Shown here piece after piece: positions 10,016-20,981 of a DNA stretch of 64,000 bases; the stretch's first letter is position 1, and each line of letters begins with the position of its first letter. This DNA comes from Asterias amurensis. Lineage: Eukaryota > Echinodermata > Asteroidea > Forcipulatida > Asteriidae. The position numbers were made by a program, and so were the translations under genes. The notes under the pieces are model-generated. The model did no database searches. It was given only the letters and a program-made list of their open reading frames with translations, and was not told the DNA's origin. The DNA lies in the NCBI RefSeq assembly GCF_032118995.1, contig NC_092665.1, positions 4,686,001 to 4,750,000 of the forward strand, read 5' to 3'.

Positions 10016-11525
10016 CTAATATGCAACTATATAGTTTTTACAATTATAATAATAATGAGTTAATCGTGGAAAATCGAACGTGTGTTTAGATGAATCGAAT
10101 AAAATTACTTTATTATTAATTGTTTTATTATTTGCAGGACAATAAGTATGGAAAATACGTTTTATTTGAACACTTGATTTTGCAAACGTGTATTGTGACA
10201 AAAACTTTCAACGTGTTTTTGCCACATAAACAGTGCTATAAATATCAGTTCATCCTTTTTTTGAGTTTATTACATTTTCGGGAAAGTTTGAAATTTCTGC
10301 AGCCTGTAATTCCGTCCGAGGGTGCAATGATGAGTCCTTGAAACCATGATGAGTCCATAAAATGCAAAATGAAACTACGCAACAAAAACTGACAGTTTAT
10401 TAAACAGTAAATACAAAACTTCAGATTCCTTGATACAGACTAAGACTTATAATTCATTATGGCCTCCGATTGTGCCGGCAATTTTATTTCAAACATTTTA
10501 AATTGGTTGAAAAAGCTGTACCCTGTTAAGGCAACAAAATACAAATAATTCACCTAACAACTGGTACCAGTTGTCTTCTGTTGATATATTCGTAAATGTA
10601 CAATACTTATGATATTAAACTAACGACAACTTGTGATCAAAAAGAACTAACGTTGTAAAGTTACCAGAAAACATTTATTTTGTGTCGCTTTTTGAACACG
10701 TTTCGATATAGAGAAAAATTTAATTTTTCGTCGTGGTTTGAGCGTTTCTTTGTTTTCACATGAGAAAGCACTTTTGTTTAATGCAGATGAAACATTGGGT
10801 ATTCGTTTTGAATCACTTTCGTATAAAACGTTTGATGATGTCACGACTAACATGTTAAAGAGGGGAAAATATATTACACTTACAGCGATTCGTTAAACCG
10901 TCACATCGGCATGAAACCAATACACCATCTTAGTGTGAATATGGAAAATAAAAATGTCCTCACTTCGACCGTGACTTAATTATTCGGAATATTAACTGAT
11001 TAAACAATGTCGCATTTTACCTTACACAGAAAGGTTTCGTTGACAGTAATATTGTGCCCCACTCTGTGATTTTTGTTAGAACTGTATTTTCATGGTATAG
11101 CCTGTTGGGGGTAAAAAATATTCTTATAAAATAGCACTATATATAAGCTTTAATATGATGCATAATGTTAACATATTTCCAAGAAGTAAATCAGACATTT
11201 TAATAAATAACCTGAGCACATGCAAATTTATTAAAAATGGGGTCGAGATTAAAGGGTTAAAGTCACCTCGAAATATAATTCATTTTTCTTCAAACATTAG
11301 AGTATATGTTAATGAACAATAACATAATTTGTTGAGTTATTGTTTGTAACGATTTACATGTTTAAAAAAAAGTTGTTTGGGGTGACTCCGCCTACCCCAT
11401 TTGTGACGTCAATCGAGGCAGACTTTACCTCGATCGTACATTGAACACACGTACGTGCAATTTATACATGCAAGTTCTAGTTTTTACGTTTCGAAAAACG
11501 GTTTATTTCTTGCATTTGTTCGGCA
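10016..11525. other. AT-rich intergenic stretch, no gene seen
   Basis: Sequence paralogous to 40217-41676 with scattered small indels; for example 'aaaaactgacagtttattaa' near 10383 is absent from copy 2. Reading frames here are short, AT-biased and not conserved between the copies. Nothing functional is supported beyond the poly(A) signals. Confidence 0.5.
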
Positions 11526-11710
11526 ATGTCGACCACGTGTATTGCTGCTGGAGGCAGCAAAATAACTAAAAATTAAGTCAGTTTGCAAAGTGGTTCGGTC
11601 CGACGTCTTTTCCAGCGCTGTGCAGCAAACACTTTGAGCCGTCCTGCTTCAAATATCGCGAATCGATTGACGTCACGAACAGCGCCCTCTCGGGTCGGGC
11701 CTACTTTTAA
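11526..11710 (+). pseudogene. THAP-type zinc-finger remnant
   Basis: From ATG 11526 the frame reads MSTTCIAAGGSKITKN and then hits TAA. A neighbouring frame continues QFAKWFGPTSFPALCSKHFE and PSCFKYRESID before a stop at about 11710. LCSxHFxxxCF is the C-terminal half of the C2CH THAP signature, and C-x-A-x-G followed by GVSL is typical of its start. Compared with the family, the middle of the domain is shortened and the frame is broken. THAP domains occur in P-element-like transposases and host regulators. In the paralog (41677-41840) the internal stop is TGG but the CSKHFEPSCF part is lost, so both copies are decayed. Confidence 0.55.
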
Positions 11711-13189
11711 ATTTGTTAATTATGGAAACTAAATTTATAGAACCTTAGTTAAATTTTATTCATATTCTACTCATCAAAACACATATTTTAGTGAGTGACA
11801 AAAGCTTTATTTTGACAAAATACCACTTCCAGGTGACTTTAAACACACTGGTATTTAGCAATAACGCTCTGAAAACAAGAGTTTTGTGATCAAATTTTAG
11901 TCTTATTTGTATCCTTTTGCGCGAAAACATCACTTTACTTGTAATTCGTTTTTAACAAAAATGTGTACACTGGCTTATTTCAAAGCTTGGACATTAAACC
12001 AAATAACTGCTGCTGGTGTGTTCTTTTCAGCCCCTGCATATGAATCAAATCTTCAAATTGTCAACATCTGATTCATTTCACAATTAAACAATTATTACGT
12101 TAAAGGTCGTCAAAAACACAGTGTTAATGTTTGCATTAACGCTATAATACAAATCATTAGTATATTACTAGATACTTGTATTTCTACAAAGCATGTTTTT
12201 GTTAAATTTAACTATAATCCATTTAGTGTACTAGAAGTTAAGATAGTATTATTGCATAGTTTTAGAAATAGTCAGGTGTCACTTGAGTGTTTTAAATACA
12301 TTGAAGGAATGAACATTAACGCCGTATCAATTGATTGTTTTGGTTTTTGTGTTTTGCGTATTTAATTGATATTAAACTAAAATTATTGGTAAATACAATT
12401 TGCAAGCTGAACTAATTTTCCTAACACTGTTTTACTCATTTTTGTCAAAACCTACAACACCTCAGAAAATAAAATTTAAGGGAAACTTTTTACCCTTTTA
12501 CCTTCAAACAGTGCAAGTTTACCGTAAATCAGTGAACATTGATTTTGCGTCCTTCTACAAAAAGTACACAAACCCTAAAAACTTGTCAGTGGGAAGTGAA
12601 CAGGGAATGGGTTTAAATAACGTAGGAATGGGTGGCCCAAGCATTTTGGCCGGGATTGTAGCCCCCATTGTCGGAGGAACAAAACTCGGCTTATTTGATT
12701 GGCGACAGAACATGTTGTTTTATTTTTGCTTCCGAAAAACTGCAAACAAACGAAGTGACCTGGCCCCTCCTGTCTTCCCCAGGCTGGTATGGGCCACGGT
12801 TAACGAATAGCCGGAGTGCTATGGATTTTTCCTCGGAGTATCTGATATCAATACGGTCTAAAGCAGATGGAATCAAAAGAGGGTGCTTTCAGAATTAAGA
12901 AACGACCATGGTCACCGCTCACTGTAAAAGGATGAAACTATCTCCAAGGGACAGAAATCTCATGCCACTACAAGGGCCACGCGCAATTCTCCAGGACTAG
13001 GCGCCCGGATGGGTTGCCGGTGTCTCAGTGAAATCAGTGCTGCCGGAGATTCTTTCCCCTGTTTGAGACACTAACATGGGCTGAGTGAGGGTGATTTAAC
13101 AGAGGGCGCTATCACAAGTAGTTTGTAACAAGTTTGCCGTATAAGGGGGAGGGAATTTTGGGAGAACATAATCTCCTGACACACCTGCC
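11711..13189. other. Unassigned stretch with non-conserved ORF
   Basis: Paralogous to 41825-43019; the part before about 11985 is missing in copy 2. A 136-codon frame at 12400-12810 has no ATG at its 5' limit and is frame-shifted in copy 2 by a 2-base difference near 42433, so I do not call it a gene. Nothing else is recognised. Confidence 0.5.
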
Positions 13190-13446
13190 TATAGTGGGGA
13201 AAGAATCTCCGGGGACAGATTTCCATTAAAAACACCGGCCCAAGGCAAAATCCTGCCTTACGTGTTAAACAATCAAAATGACTTTAATCTCATCCAAAAG
13301 TTGTAAATAGTAAATACATTTTGTTCGCAATGTGTTCATTAAATTTGTTTTGCTCCATTGAATATTCTTGTTTCCCGAAAGCATTTGTGCGGAAGTAGAC
13401 TCTGAGAAAACAAAGGATACAATTGAAAATAAGTTTAAAATTACCC
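13190..13446. repeat. MITE-flanking duplicated block, second occurrence
   Basis: Shares 'aatctccggggacagatttc' and 'tccattgaatattcttg' with 3500-3783 and, like it, runs into a MITE. Confidence 0.6.
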
Positions 13447-13790
13447 TTTAAGGGCAAAGGCAGGACACATTAGGAAACTTTCAAGCACTAGTCGTGTCTT
13501 TCCACTTGGTGTATCTCAATATATTCTTAAATTAACAAACCCGTGAACATTAACTTGAGCTCAATTGATCGTCGAAGTTGCGAGAGAATAATGGGAAGAC
13601 ACCCCTTGTCGCACAAGTTGTGTGCTTTCAGATGCCTTGAATTTGAGACCTCAACAATTCGAGAAAGTACTTCTTCTCAAAAACTAGTTTTCTTCAGAGA
13701 AAGCCGTTACTCACAATTTTGTTATACTATTAACATCTCTCCAATGCTCATTACCAAGTAAGGTTTTAATGCTTACAATTATTTGTTGAA
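13447..13790 (+). mobile_element. MITE of the TTAA family, right end lost
   Basis: Left end 'tttaagggcaaaggcaggac' and all internal landmarks are present, up to 'ctcattaccaagtaaggttt'. The canonical right terminus is replaced by unrelated AT-rich sequence. The paralog at 43285-43625 is truncated in the same way, so the loss predates the segmental duplication. Confidence 0.75.
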
Positions 13791-14459
13791 TTTTGAAAGG
13801 TATTAGAAAATGCTTCAAAACAACAGAATTTAGCCATTAACTTATGGTTTGGTGTAACGTACCCCAGAAAAGGTGTCTTCAAATTAAAATCATCAGTTTG
13901 TTGAAAAAAAGTTGTTAAAGCTTGACTTGAGTAGTATAGTAAAACGTTCGTGTAAAAAGCAATACACAACTGGCCTTATGTTGCTTTATGTGCTTGCAAA
14001 TTAGTCTGTTCTGACAAAATACATTAAAATTGACAATGTATTTTCTTTTTTTTTGACCTCGTTTGAGGTAACAATTTAATTTAAAATTTAATAAATGTCT
14101 GTTCAATGATAAAAAGCGAAACTGCCGTGGGAGTTTGGGGCCAAGGGGGCAATGGTGTGTCATAGAAACAATTAGGTGAATATTTTTGCTCGAATAAGAT
14201 GAAAATGTTATGTTTATTTAAACAAAACTAACTTCGGTGTGCTAGTGTAGTCAACACATTCACTTTGCTTACCAATCGGACACTTCGAGCCGGATGGTGG
14301 CGCATTACTTCTTCCTTTTAATTTGTTTAAGTTTACAGATTTTAGTGATTGGTAACCGTAAATGTAATCATTCGATAAATATGTTTTGGGGATTGATTAA
14401 AAGTGATCAGACAGAAACAAAATCACACTACAATAGAGGAATCCCGAAACGACGAGTTT

Positions 14460-14643
14460 AGCGTCGATCTGCGCACTTCCGGGTTTGAAAACGAGGCTCA
14501 CTGTGTCACAACAACTCCACTGTGACGTTACACTTATGGTGTCTGCTACCGCTACAGACCGAAGTACAACTTTCGTGTGAGATTACACCCAAATACAAGA
14601 ACGAAATACGATTTGAGCGTGTTGAGGTAGAAGCCAAGCACGG
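14460..14643 (+). promoter_or_regulatory. Possible CpG-rich promoter and untranslated exon
   Basis: This lies directly after the duplication breakpoint. It has an ETS-type 'cacttccggg' at 14474-14483, a CRE-like 'tgacgtta' near 14523, and a GC-richer segment ending 'aagcacgg' with donor GTGAGT at 14644. A plausible acceptor ('ttttgttttgcag') occurs at 15294. No coding exon follows that I can recognise, so a non-coding transcript or chance motifs are equally possible. Confidence 0.22.
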
Positions 14644-15846
14644 GTGAGTTTATTGGAGGAAAAACCAGGCTGAAAAATTGTTACAATTGCAGGCTATTTT
14701 GAGTGAAAATATGCTAACGATTTATGAATGAACGTAGCCGTGCTACACACACGGCGTGCATGTTAAAACGTGGTGCTTCAACCCTGGCCCTGTCTACCCC
14801 AAGTTTTGCGGAGGCAGTTTTGCCAAAAGTCTTAGTTGAAATACTTGATTTTCATTTGTTTGAAACTGGTACTTCTACCAAGTTAATAACCTCTGTGTGA
14901 GTTTCTTTAGTGTCAGAATTTGGGCCGAAAAATAATAACATTCACGTCCGGAAATTGGGCACAAGTTCGTTACAGTCTGGTATGTGGCACACTTGTAATA
15001 TAATAGCCCCAAATTCCACATCCGCATTTCGGAATGTCCTCAAATATGTATCATATTCAGCTAGAAGTTTGACAAAATAATTTCCTTAATTTTTTGAAGC
15101 ATTTTTTAAAAGGTTCACTCTGCTCTTTGTAACGTCAAACTAACTACATGTATTAAAAAAATCTTTAAACCATGTCATGAAATAGTGTTTTGAATCCCAA
15201 GCTAATAATACAGATTACTCTTAATAGAACTGATTCGAGGGATGGCTCTGTTTATGAATAAGTTGTAAAAATCAAGTATACTTTTGTTTTGCAGGTGCTT
15301 TATCGTAGCGCACAAGTTGTGAACGCTGGCAACACGCTAAGCATTCGTTAAGGAAACGTATACTAAAATCCATCGAAATACCAGCGAAAGCTCAGTGTAT
15401 GCAAACGTTTTAGAGAAATATCATACGTCGGCATACGCTGACTAAAACGTCAAGGTGTGAAAGGGCTGTAAGCAAAGAACAGGCTTAAACACGCTGATTT
15501 ACGTCTTGTCAATGCTTTGAACCTATGTTCGAACGTATTTGACGTGTTCCGGACGACCATATAACTTACTGAAATGACATAATGGCAGTATTTATGGAAA
15601 TCGGTATACACAAATTGGGTTCACATGAGAATACTGCGTGTCAAGTGCAGTTATTATTTCAATCGTCGAGAGGTACCCTCTATATATAGGCTACTACAAG
15701 TGGTCGTGTGCAATACGCTGCCGCGAGCTATGCAGTAGTTAGACTATTCGTAGATGTCGTATCTTTTCACGCGAGGAGAAAAAACAACATGAGTTTAAAC
15801 TTTTAAAACCAACTTCAACAAAAGTCTCAAACCCCCCAAAACGAAA
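14644..15846. other. Unassigned, no gene seen
   Basis: AT-rich sequence with no recognised domain, repeat partner in this window or convincing ORF, apart from the possible acceptor at 15294 noted for the upstream stretch. Confidence 0.4.
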
Positions 15847-16262
15847 ATATAGGTTTTCTCGGTCGAATTCGGCAAATGAGCAGTCAATTTCATTTTCATG
15901 CGTTCGAATTAAAGCTGTTTTGCCTCTCCAGTTGTTACTGCGTTTCAAATTCAGAATTCGGTCATTCAATTTCGTTTTCAGTCAAGTCAAATTCCTTTAG
16001 CACTCTGTTCAATTTAGCGTATCGTCATTCTTTTTCGTGACACACACGCCTCAAGAAGCGTCTGTGAATTTGGATGCTGCTTTGATGAATTGTTAAATTG
16101 AATGATTATTTTGTTAAATCGATTGACGCAACATTACATTTGACTAATGTTAAAACGAAATCGAATGACCCGTTTTTTTAGCATTCGATTTCGCGCGAAA
16201 TAGATTAGCTTGGTGGTTAAGTTGGCTGCTCATTTGCCGAAGTTGACCGAGAAAACCTATAG
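15847..16262. repeat. Foldback element of about 415 bp
   Basis: The left arm 'tataggttttctcggtcgaa' followed by 'ttcggcaaatgagcag' is mirrored by 'ctgctcatttgccgaagttg' followed by 'accgagaaaacctata' on the right. Internally 'ggtcattcaatttcgttttc' is mirrored by 'aacgaaatcgaatgacc'. The ORF on the minus strand across the left arm is a by-product. Confidence 0.7.
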
Positions 16263-17283
16263 TAAGTTAAAAATGAACCTAATCGTAAACTGTCTAATAC
16301 CCAGTGGACTTCTTTGCAATGTGATAGTATATGATTTTTGATTTAGATGACTCTAAGTGGATGCTGGAAAGGTTGACATACACTGAAAACTGAAAAGAAG
16401 ATGCATGAAAAGCCGAAAAGAGAGGGGTGGATTGTTTTATCAATGGAGGGGATACAAATTTTGTTGTCCTTTGTTTCTGAATCTAACTATCGTCTTCTTG
16501 TGTGAAATTTGTCCGTGTTTGTACAAACACGACTAACAATGCGTTATACTGGCGCCAACCAACAACAGTTAGATTGGTTCGTAAACTGTGGAGAATACTT
16601 TTTAAGAATTGTAATCGAATAATCAGTTACTTTAAAATCCTTAAAAATCTATTTTGTTTGACTGGTACGATAATACTAAGCCATGAAGTATCATTGTTGA
16701 GTCTATACTACACCTAATAGGCCTATACCTGGTTAAGTAGTGTCGGCCTACATTATTAGATAAAATAATGAACGGTTTGTGCTTTTAACAACAGAGAAAT
16801 TTGTTCAAATAATCAATAACTCTTTATAATATAAAAAAAAAACACTGACTCAAATACTTTCAAAATTACTTTGAAAGCTTATGTTGGTCCCTCTGAAAGT
16901 GCAATTTGATTGCAGATATATCCAGTACACTCAAAGGTTTGTTACGGATACCTGACCTGTACCCGGGTACCTGCCCTGTGTGGTATCCTGACAAAATCTA
17001 TATGGAACCACAGAAGAACCTGACTATTTTTCACGTGAGAAGTTCGTCGTCTGCTAGGTTTACTGTATTGTTTTAAATTTGATTTTTCAGGGACAAGGAC
17101 TAAAAACTAGCCTTGGTATCCACCATTTTCGGATTCAGCACCCCCAAATTAGTTAAATCAGGTATGTTGCCAACTTTTACTAAAAAAATGCCGCTCGAAG
17201 TTGTTTTTTTGAAATCTGGTCTAGACTATTGGCAACACTCGACCATTACTTCGAACTTTATCACAAAAGCATGAAAGTCACCT
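16263..17283. other. Unassigned, no gene seen
   Basis: AT-rich intergenic sequence left of the helicase-bearing transposon. A 71-codon frame at 16502-16717 has no recognisable features. Confidence 0.4.
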
Positions 17284-17674
17284 CTACCATAGTCTTGGCC
17301 CAAGACTATGGTGCTTGATTCTGGATAGTTACGTGCACTATGCGCGGTTGAATCGCCAAAGCGCGCCCCCCACGGTATGATTTAGTTACGTGGACGGCTT
17401 GAAATCTAGACCACACTCTGCAAGCTACCATAGTCTTGGTAATCTCGCAGCGCTGCGTGCACTGTGGGCGTTGCCGTATTATGTAAATAAGGCCGTTGTC
17501 AAGGTTGTGTAATGCATATTCAATATGTGAACAACATGGCAGCGCCCAGCAGCATGAAATGAAGTCGGGCCACGGTCGGACGTACGGTACGAACGAGTGA
17601 TAGTATGGTTTGCCAAGCCGTACTAAACGAACGAAATCCAGGGATTTAAATTCTGAAGAATAGCTGACTACAGA

Positions 17675-17857
17675 ATGTCTGAGAGAAAACTGACTAAGGA
17701 GGAATTAAGAAACAAAATGCTTGCATCTTCGTTACGTGTCGTATTTGTTTCATGGTTTTATACTTCCCCGAATGATTTGTCGTGGGCAGATCACATGAAC
17801 CACAGACAGACGAACTACCCTCAGTGCATATATTATACCATGGAGGTACCTCCATGA
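17675..17857 (+). pseudogene. Short ORF near left end of the 3.7 kb transposon
   Basis: A 60-codon frame starting MSERKLTKEELRNKMLASSL, preceded by in-frame stops. The charged N-terminus looks protein-like, but I do not recognise it. It runs into a small inverted repeat of 'catggaggtacctccatg' type at 17838-17892. It may be the first exon of the transposon's gene; low confidence. Confidence 0.2.
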
Positions 17858-18392
17858 TTATACTCACATGGAGGTAGAATCCTCCATGATACTACCGTAT
17901 AATTTTATAGTAGTTTTACTACAGCAAACACTATTCACTGTACATGTGCAATTTAATTGTCGTTCATGCATCGACTTTGCACATGTATTAAACTTTAGGG
18001 CTACTTGTGTCAGTATGTTATAATTAACAATGATGTATTGTGTCTAAAAACAATTGATACAGTTTAATTAAAATTATTTCTAAATAAAGGCCAACACAAA
18101 TTACTTGTTCATAAAATTGATTTCTTTATTGCCAAACACAAATTCTTCACAGAATAGTGGCTATTAAAATGATCAGGTTTGCGAACAGGCTTTAACAAGA
18201 ATACCCCACAATTAAAGCCTGAGCGACTAAAGTGAAATTTGCTTCTGAACTATTCGTGCCTCAAATAGTCGCAAGTTCAACACACTAGTCATTTTTCATG
18301 CCCCAAAATGCATTGCGGCGTATTATTTGCTGCAGGTTCAATAGAGTAAAACTCACGCTGAAAGGATTTAAGAATTGTGTCACTTTATGTAT

Positions 18393-18752
18393 AGGGCTGG
18401 GCGACTAGTGCGACACAGTGTCAAACTTGTCGCACAGTCGAGATTATTAAAATCACTAGTCGTGTTGCGACTACTTTTTTTTATTCCTCATTGAATAATC
18501 GTGTACTACAAGAATAGTAACAACTTCCTGTTTGGTGAACTGTCTATTGTATCGCTCACGACTATTCATGGCAACATAATTTACTTACGAAACACAGTCA
18601 GTGACACCAGTGACAATCCTTCAATCATCTAAGCACGAAATTTACCATATTGCCCCTGCGGCAAACAAGTCGTGACTAGTGTCGTAGTCATGACTTTTTA
18701 AGGTGTGACTAGTCGAGTAGTAATTTACACTAGTGGCCCAGGCTTACTGATG
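18393..18752. mobile_element. Possible hAT-like MITE nested in the transposon
   Basis: Inverted ends 'tagggctgggcgactagtg' and 'cactagtggcccaggctta' resemble hAT-type termini. The interior is packed with 'gactagtcg' and 'gtcgc' words on both strands. No clear 8 bp target duplication was found. Confidence 0.35.
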
Positions 18753-19060
18753 TCTGGTTGTGTTTCATAGGTTAATTATTTTGTCGTGAAAAGTCGTGAC
18801 TGTGAGCGACACATTTTTTTCAGCAAGCAGGAATAGTCGCAACTATTTTAGTTGTTGTGGTGGCTCGATTTACGGAGTAGGTGAATAATTGCAGTTGCAA
18901 CTCGACTAAGCAAAAACTAGTTGCGATTTCGACATCAATCGTAGTGCGTACCACTAGTCGCCAATCACAGGCTTTCCCACAGCAGCATTTAAAGTGCACA
19001 GGTATCACAGCAGTTATACACAATACTGTTTGTACTTTGTACTTGTGTGAGCGGCTGAGC

Positions 19061-19558
19061 CTACGACCACTCTTCTACATTGTAGGGTGCAATGCAGTTT
19101 TCATCTGATTCTCTGTGTCTTAGATAATTTTTGGCAGTTGAAAGACCATGTTGCTCATCTCGCCCAACTCTTCCGCTTAGTTGTACATTTTCATCTTGGT
19201 GTTCAAAATAATGACAAACATCAACCCCAGTCCAAAAGCATCGGTTGCTAAGAGTATGCACACAGTTCCCTCAGGGTTGAAAAAGCTATGTAAACTCATC
19301 TTGAAAGTCAATATCTGTATTGGTATGGTATGATACATGTCGACAATAAATTGTGATACAGTGGTGGAATTTTCCAGCAAAATGTAGAGTACAGTTCTTC
19401 ACATACGTCTTTCTTGATTGACAGTTAATATGATGTTCCATCTTTTCCTTTTCTCTTGAGACTTCCTCTGCAAAACAGCAAAATATCTCTTCCACAATTA
19501 TATACGCTTGAATCTTGATTCTGTCACAGATTTGTCTCTCTTGAATCAAGAACTCCAT
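19061..19558 (-). pseudogene. RecQ-like SF2 helicase, C-terminal core, frameshifted
   Basis: Read on the minus strand from 19558 there is a piece with FCCFAEEVSREKEK, then VDMYHTIPIQ, then FFNPEGTVCILLATDAFGLG. A shift of frame follows, then GVDVCHYFEHQDENVQLSGR and VGRDEQHG. In RecQ helicases the matching order is YHS...G.iRvl.AT.AFGMG.D....H...P....YvQe.GR.GRD (motifs IV-VI, including the arginine finger). The spacing and order fit, but at least two frameshifts separate the blocks, so it is inactive. It lies inside the TIR element at 17284-20985 and is probably its former cargo. The N-terminal Walker A half is not recognisable. Confidence 0.6.
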
Positions 19559-20981
19559 TCCTTAATTGCAGAGCAGTCGACTACCCATTCATCTGACCAG
19601 ATGAGGCCTAAAAAGTATCAGTACTCTAAGGTGGGCATGCAGCAGTTCTCTAAAAGCAGACTCCTTTCCTGGAAATGTGCCCTATCAGAAGAATGACACG
19701 AATACAAATCATAGAATAAGTTCAGTGATTATATTGGGTGTTATTGTGCTAAAATTTTCTGCATCAAGCTTAATGTAAAATGTATATCTGTTTTGATTTT
19801 TAATATTAAACCGTTGACCAGCGAGGGTTACGATCATCAATCAACCCAACTATAGCAATTGCAAACAAGTGTGAATTGCTTGTGCACAGAAGAAAAATGT
19901 AAGTTAAAACAAAAATGTCAGCCAATGAGCCATTTTCAAATCAAGGGATATGTATCTGTGTGCATTGAAGTGTTGGTGACTCGAGTCAGACAAATCCAAT
20001 CTCACATAAAGCTGGGCTTTGTTCGTTCCAAACCGAAACAAAACCAAGGAGTAGGCTCATACTTCCTTCGAATGCGAATGCGAAGTGGATTTTGGTGAGG
20101 CAATACTTTTACGAGCTGCCCTTCCATAAGTGAGACACAAGAAAATTGTGCTTCGCATGATGAAATAGCACTGCTATTTAGCAGGAAGGAGGTCTACCTA
20201 CATAAATAACAACAAGTTTTGAAGTATTCAAACATGACAAACAATGACTACTTACAAATGTATGACTTTACGTTTTCTAATTCTATACAGATTCGATCAA
20301 TATAAACAAGATTATCTCCAGTCACCACTTTGTGACACTGACAGTTACATAATGACTTGGGATCCATGACTTGCTCAGTTGCAAACGTTGGTCGTATGTG
20401 GTATCATGCTCTAGTTCCCTATAGTTTATTCACACCCAGACATCCTACCTCCATGGTCCAACTGCTGCCTGCATGCAGCAGACGAAGCACACGAGAACTG
20501 GCGGAGTTTATCGCAAAACCAGACCGTCCGCAGAGAGGGCACTAGCTGGTATATTGTGACATAGTCGTTCATTAATTGCCATCTAGATAGCAGATCAATA
20601 TAGCTTCGGCTCACTTGTTCATCTTTAGCATTCATAATCGTGAATATTTCCTATTTTCTTACGATTTTTCCTCCACGACAAACACGGAGCTGCCAATGCC
20701 GTGTAATCATAACATAAATGACCCCGGGGTCAACTAATACATTATGTTAATTTATTACAACGATCGCACGCTCATTGGTCCTACACAAAGCTGTAGAAGA
20801 AAACAATGAAAAAAATAACACAGCGCTGCAGGATTGCCAAGACGATGGTAGCTTGCAGAGTGTAGTCTAGATTTCGAGCCGCCCACGTAACTAAATCATA
20901 CCGTGGCGGGCGCGCTTTGGCGATTCAACCGCGCGTAGTACACTATCCAGAATCAAGCACCATCGTCTTGGGCCAAGACTA

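Larger units (their letters stand above)
1054..14434. repeat. Segmental duplication, copy 1 (partner 30344-44261)
   Basis: The same series of features recurs in the same order and orientation at 30344-44261: foldback repeat, alkaline phosphatase exon, MITEs, tandem promoter repeats, foldback, TIR element, SINEs, C1q gene, THAP remnant, MITE. Similarity starts at 'ttttattgtccttggttta' and stops abruptly after 'aaatcacactacaat'. The copies differ by frequent point changes and by indels, including insertion of a MITE in copy 2 (38837-39199) and loss of the THAP-motif region in copy 2. This is clearly older than the 7.6 kb tandem duplication at 47085-62275. Confidence 0.9.

Noticed and set aside
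12400..12810. 136-codon frame in segmental copy 1
   Set aside because: No ATG at the 5' limit; broken by a 2-base difference in the paralog at 42433; no recognised domain.
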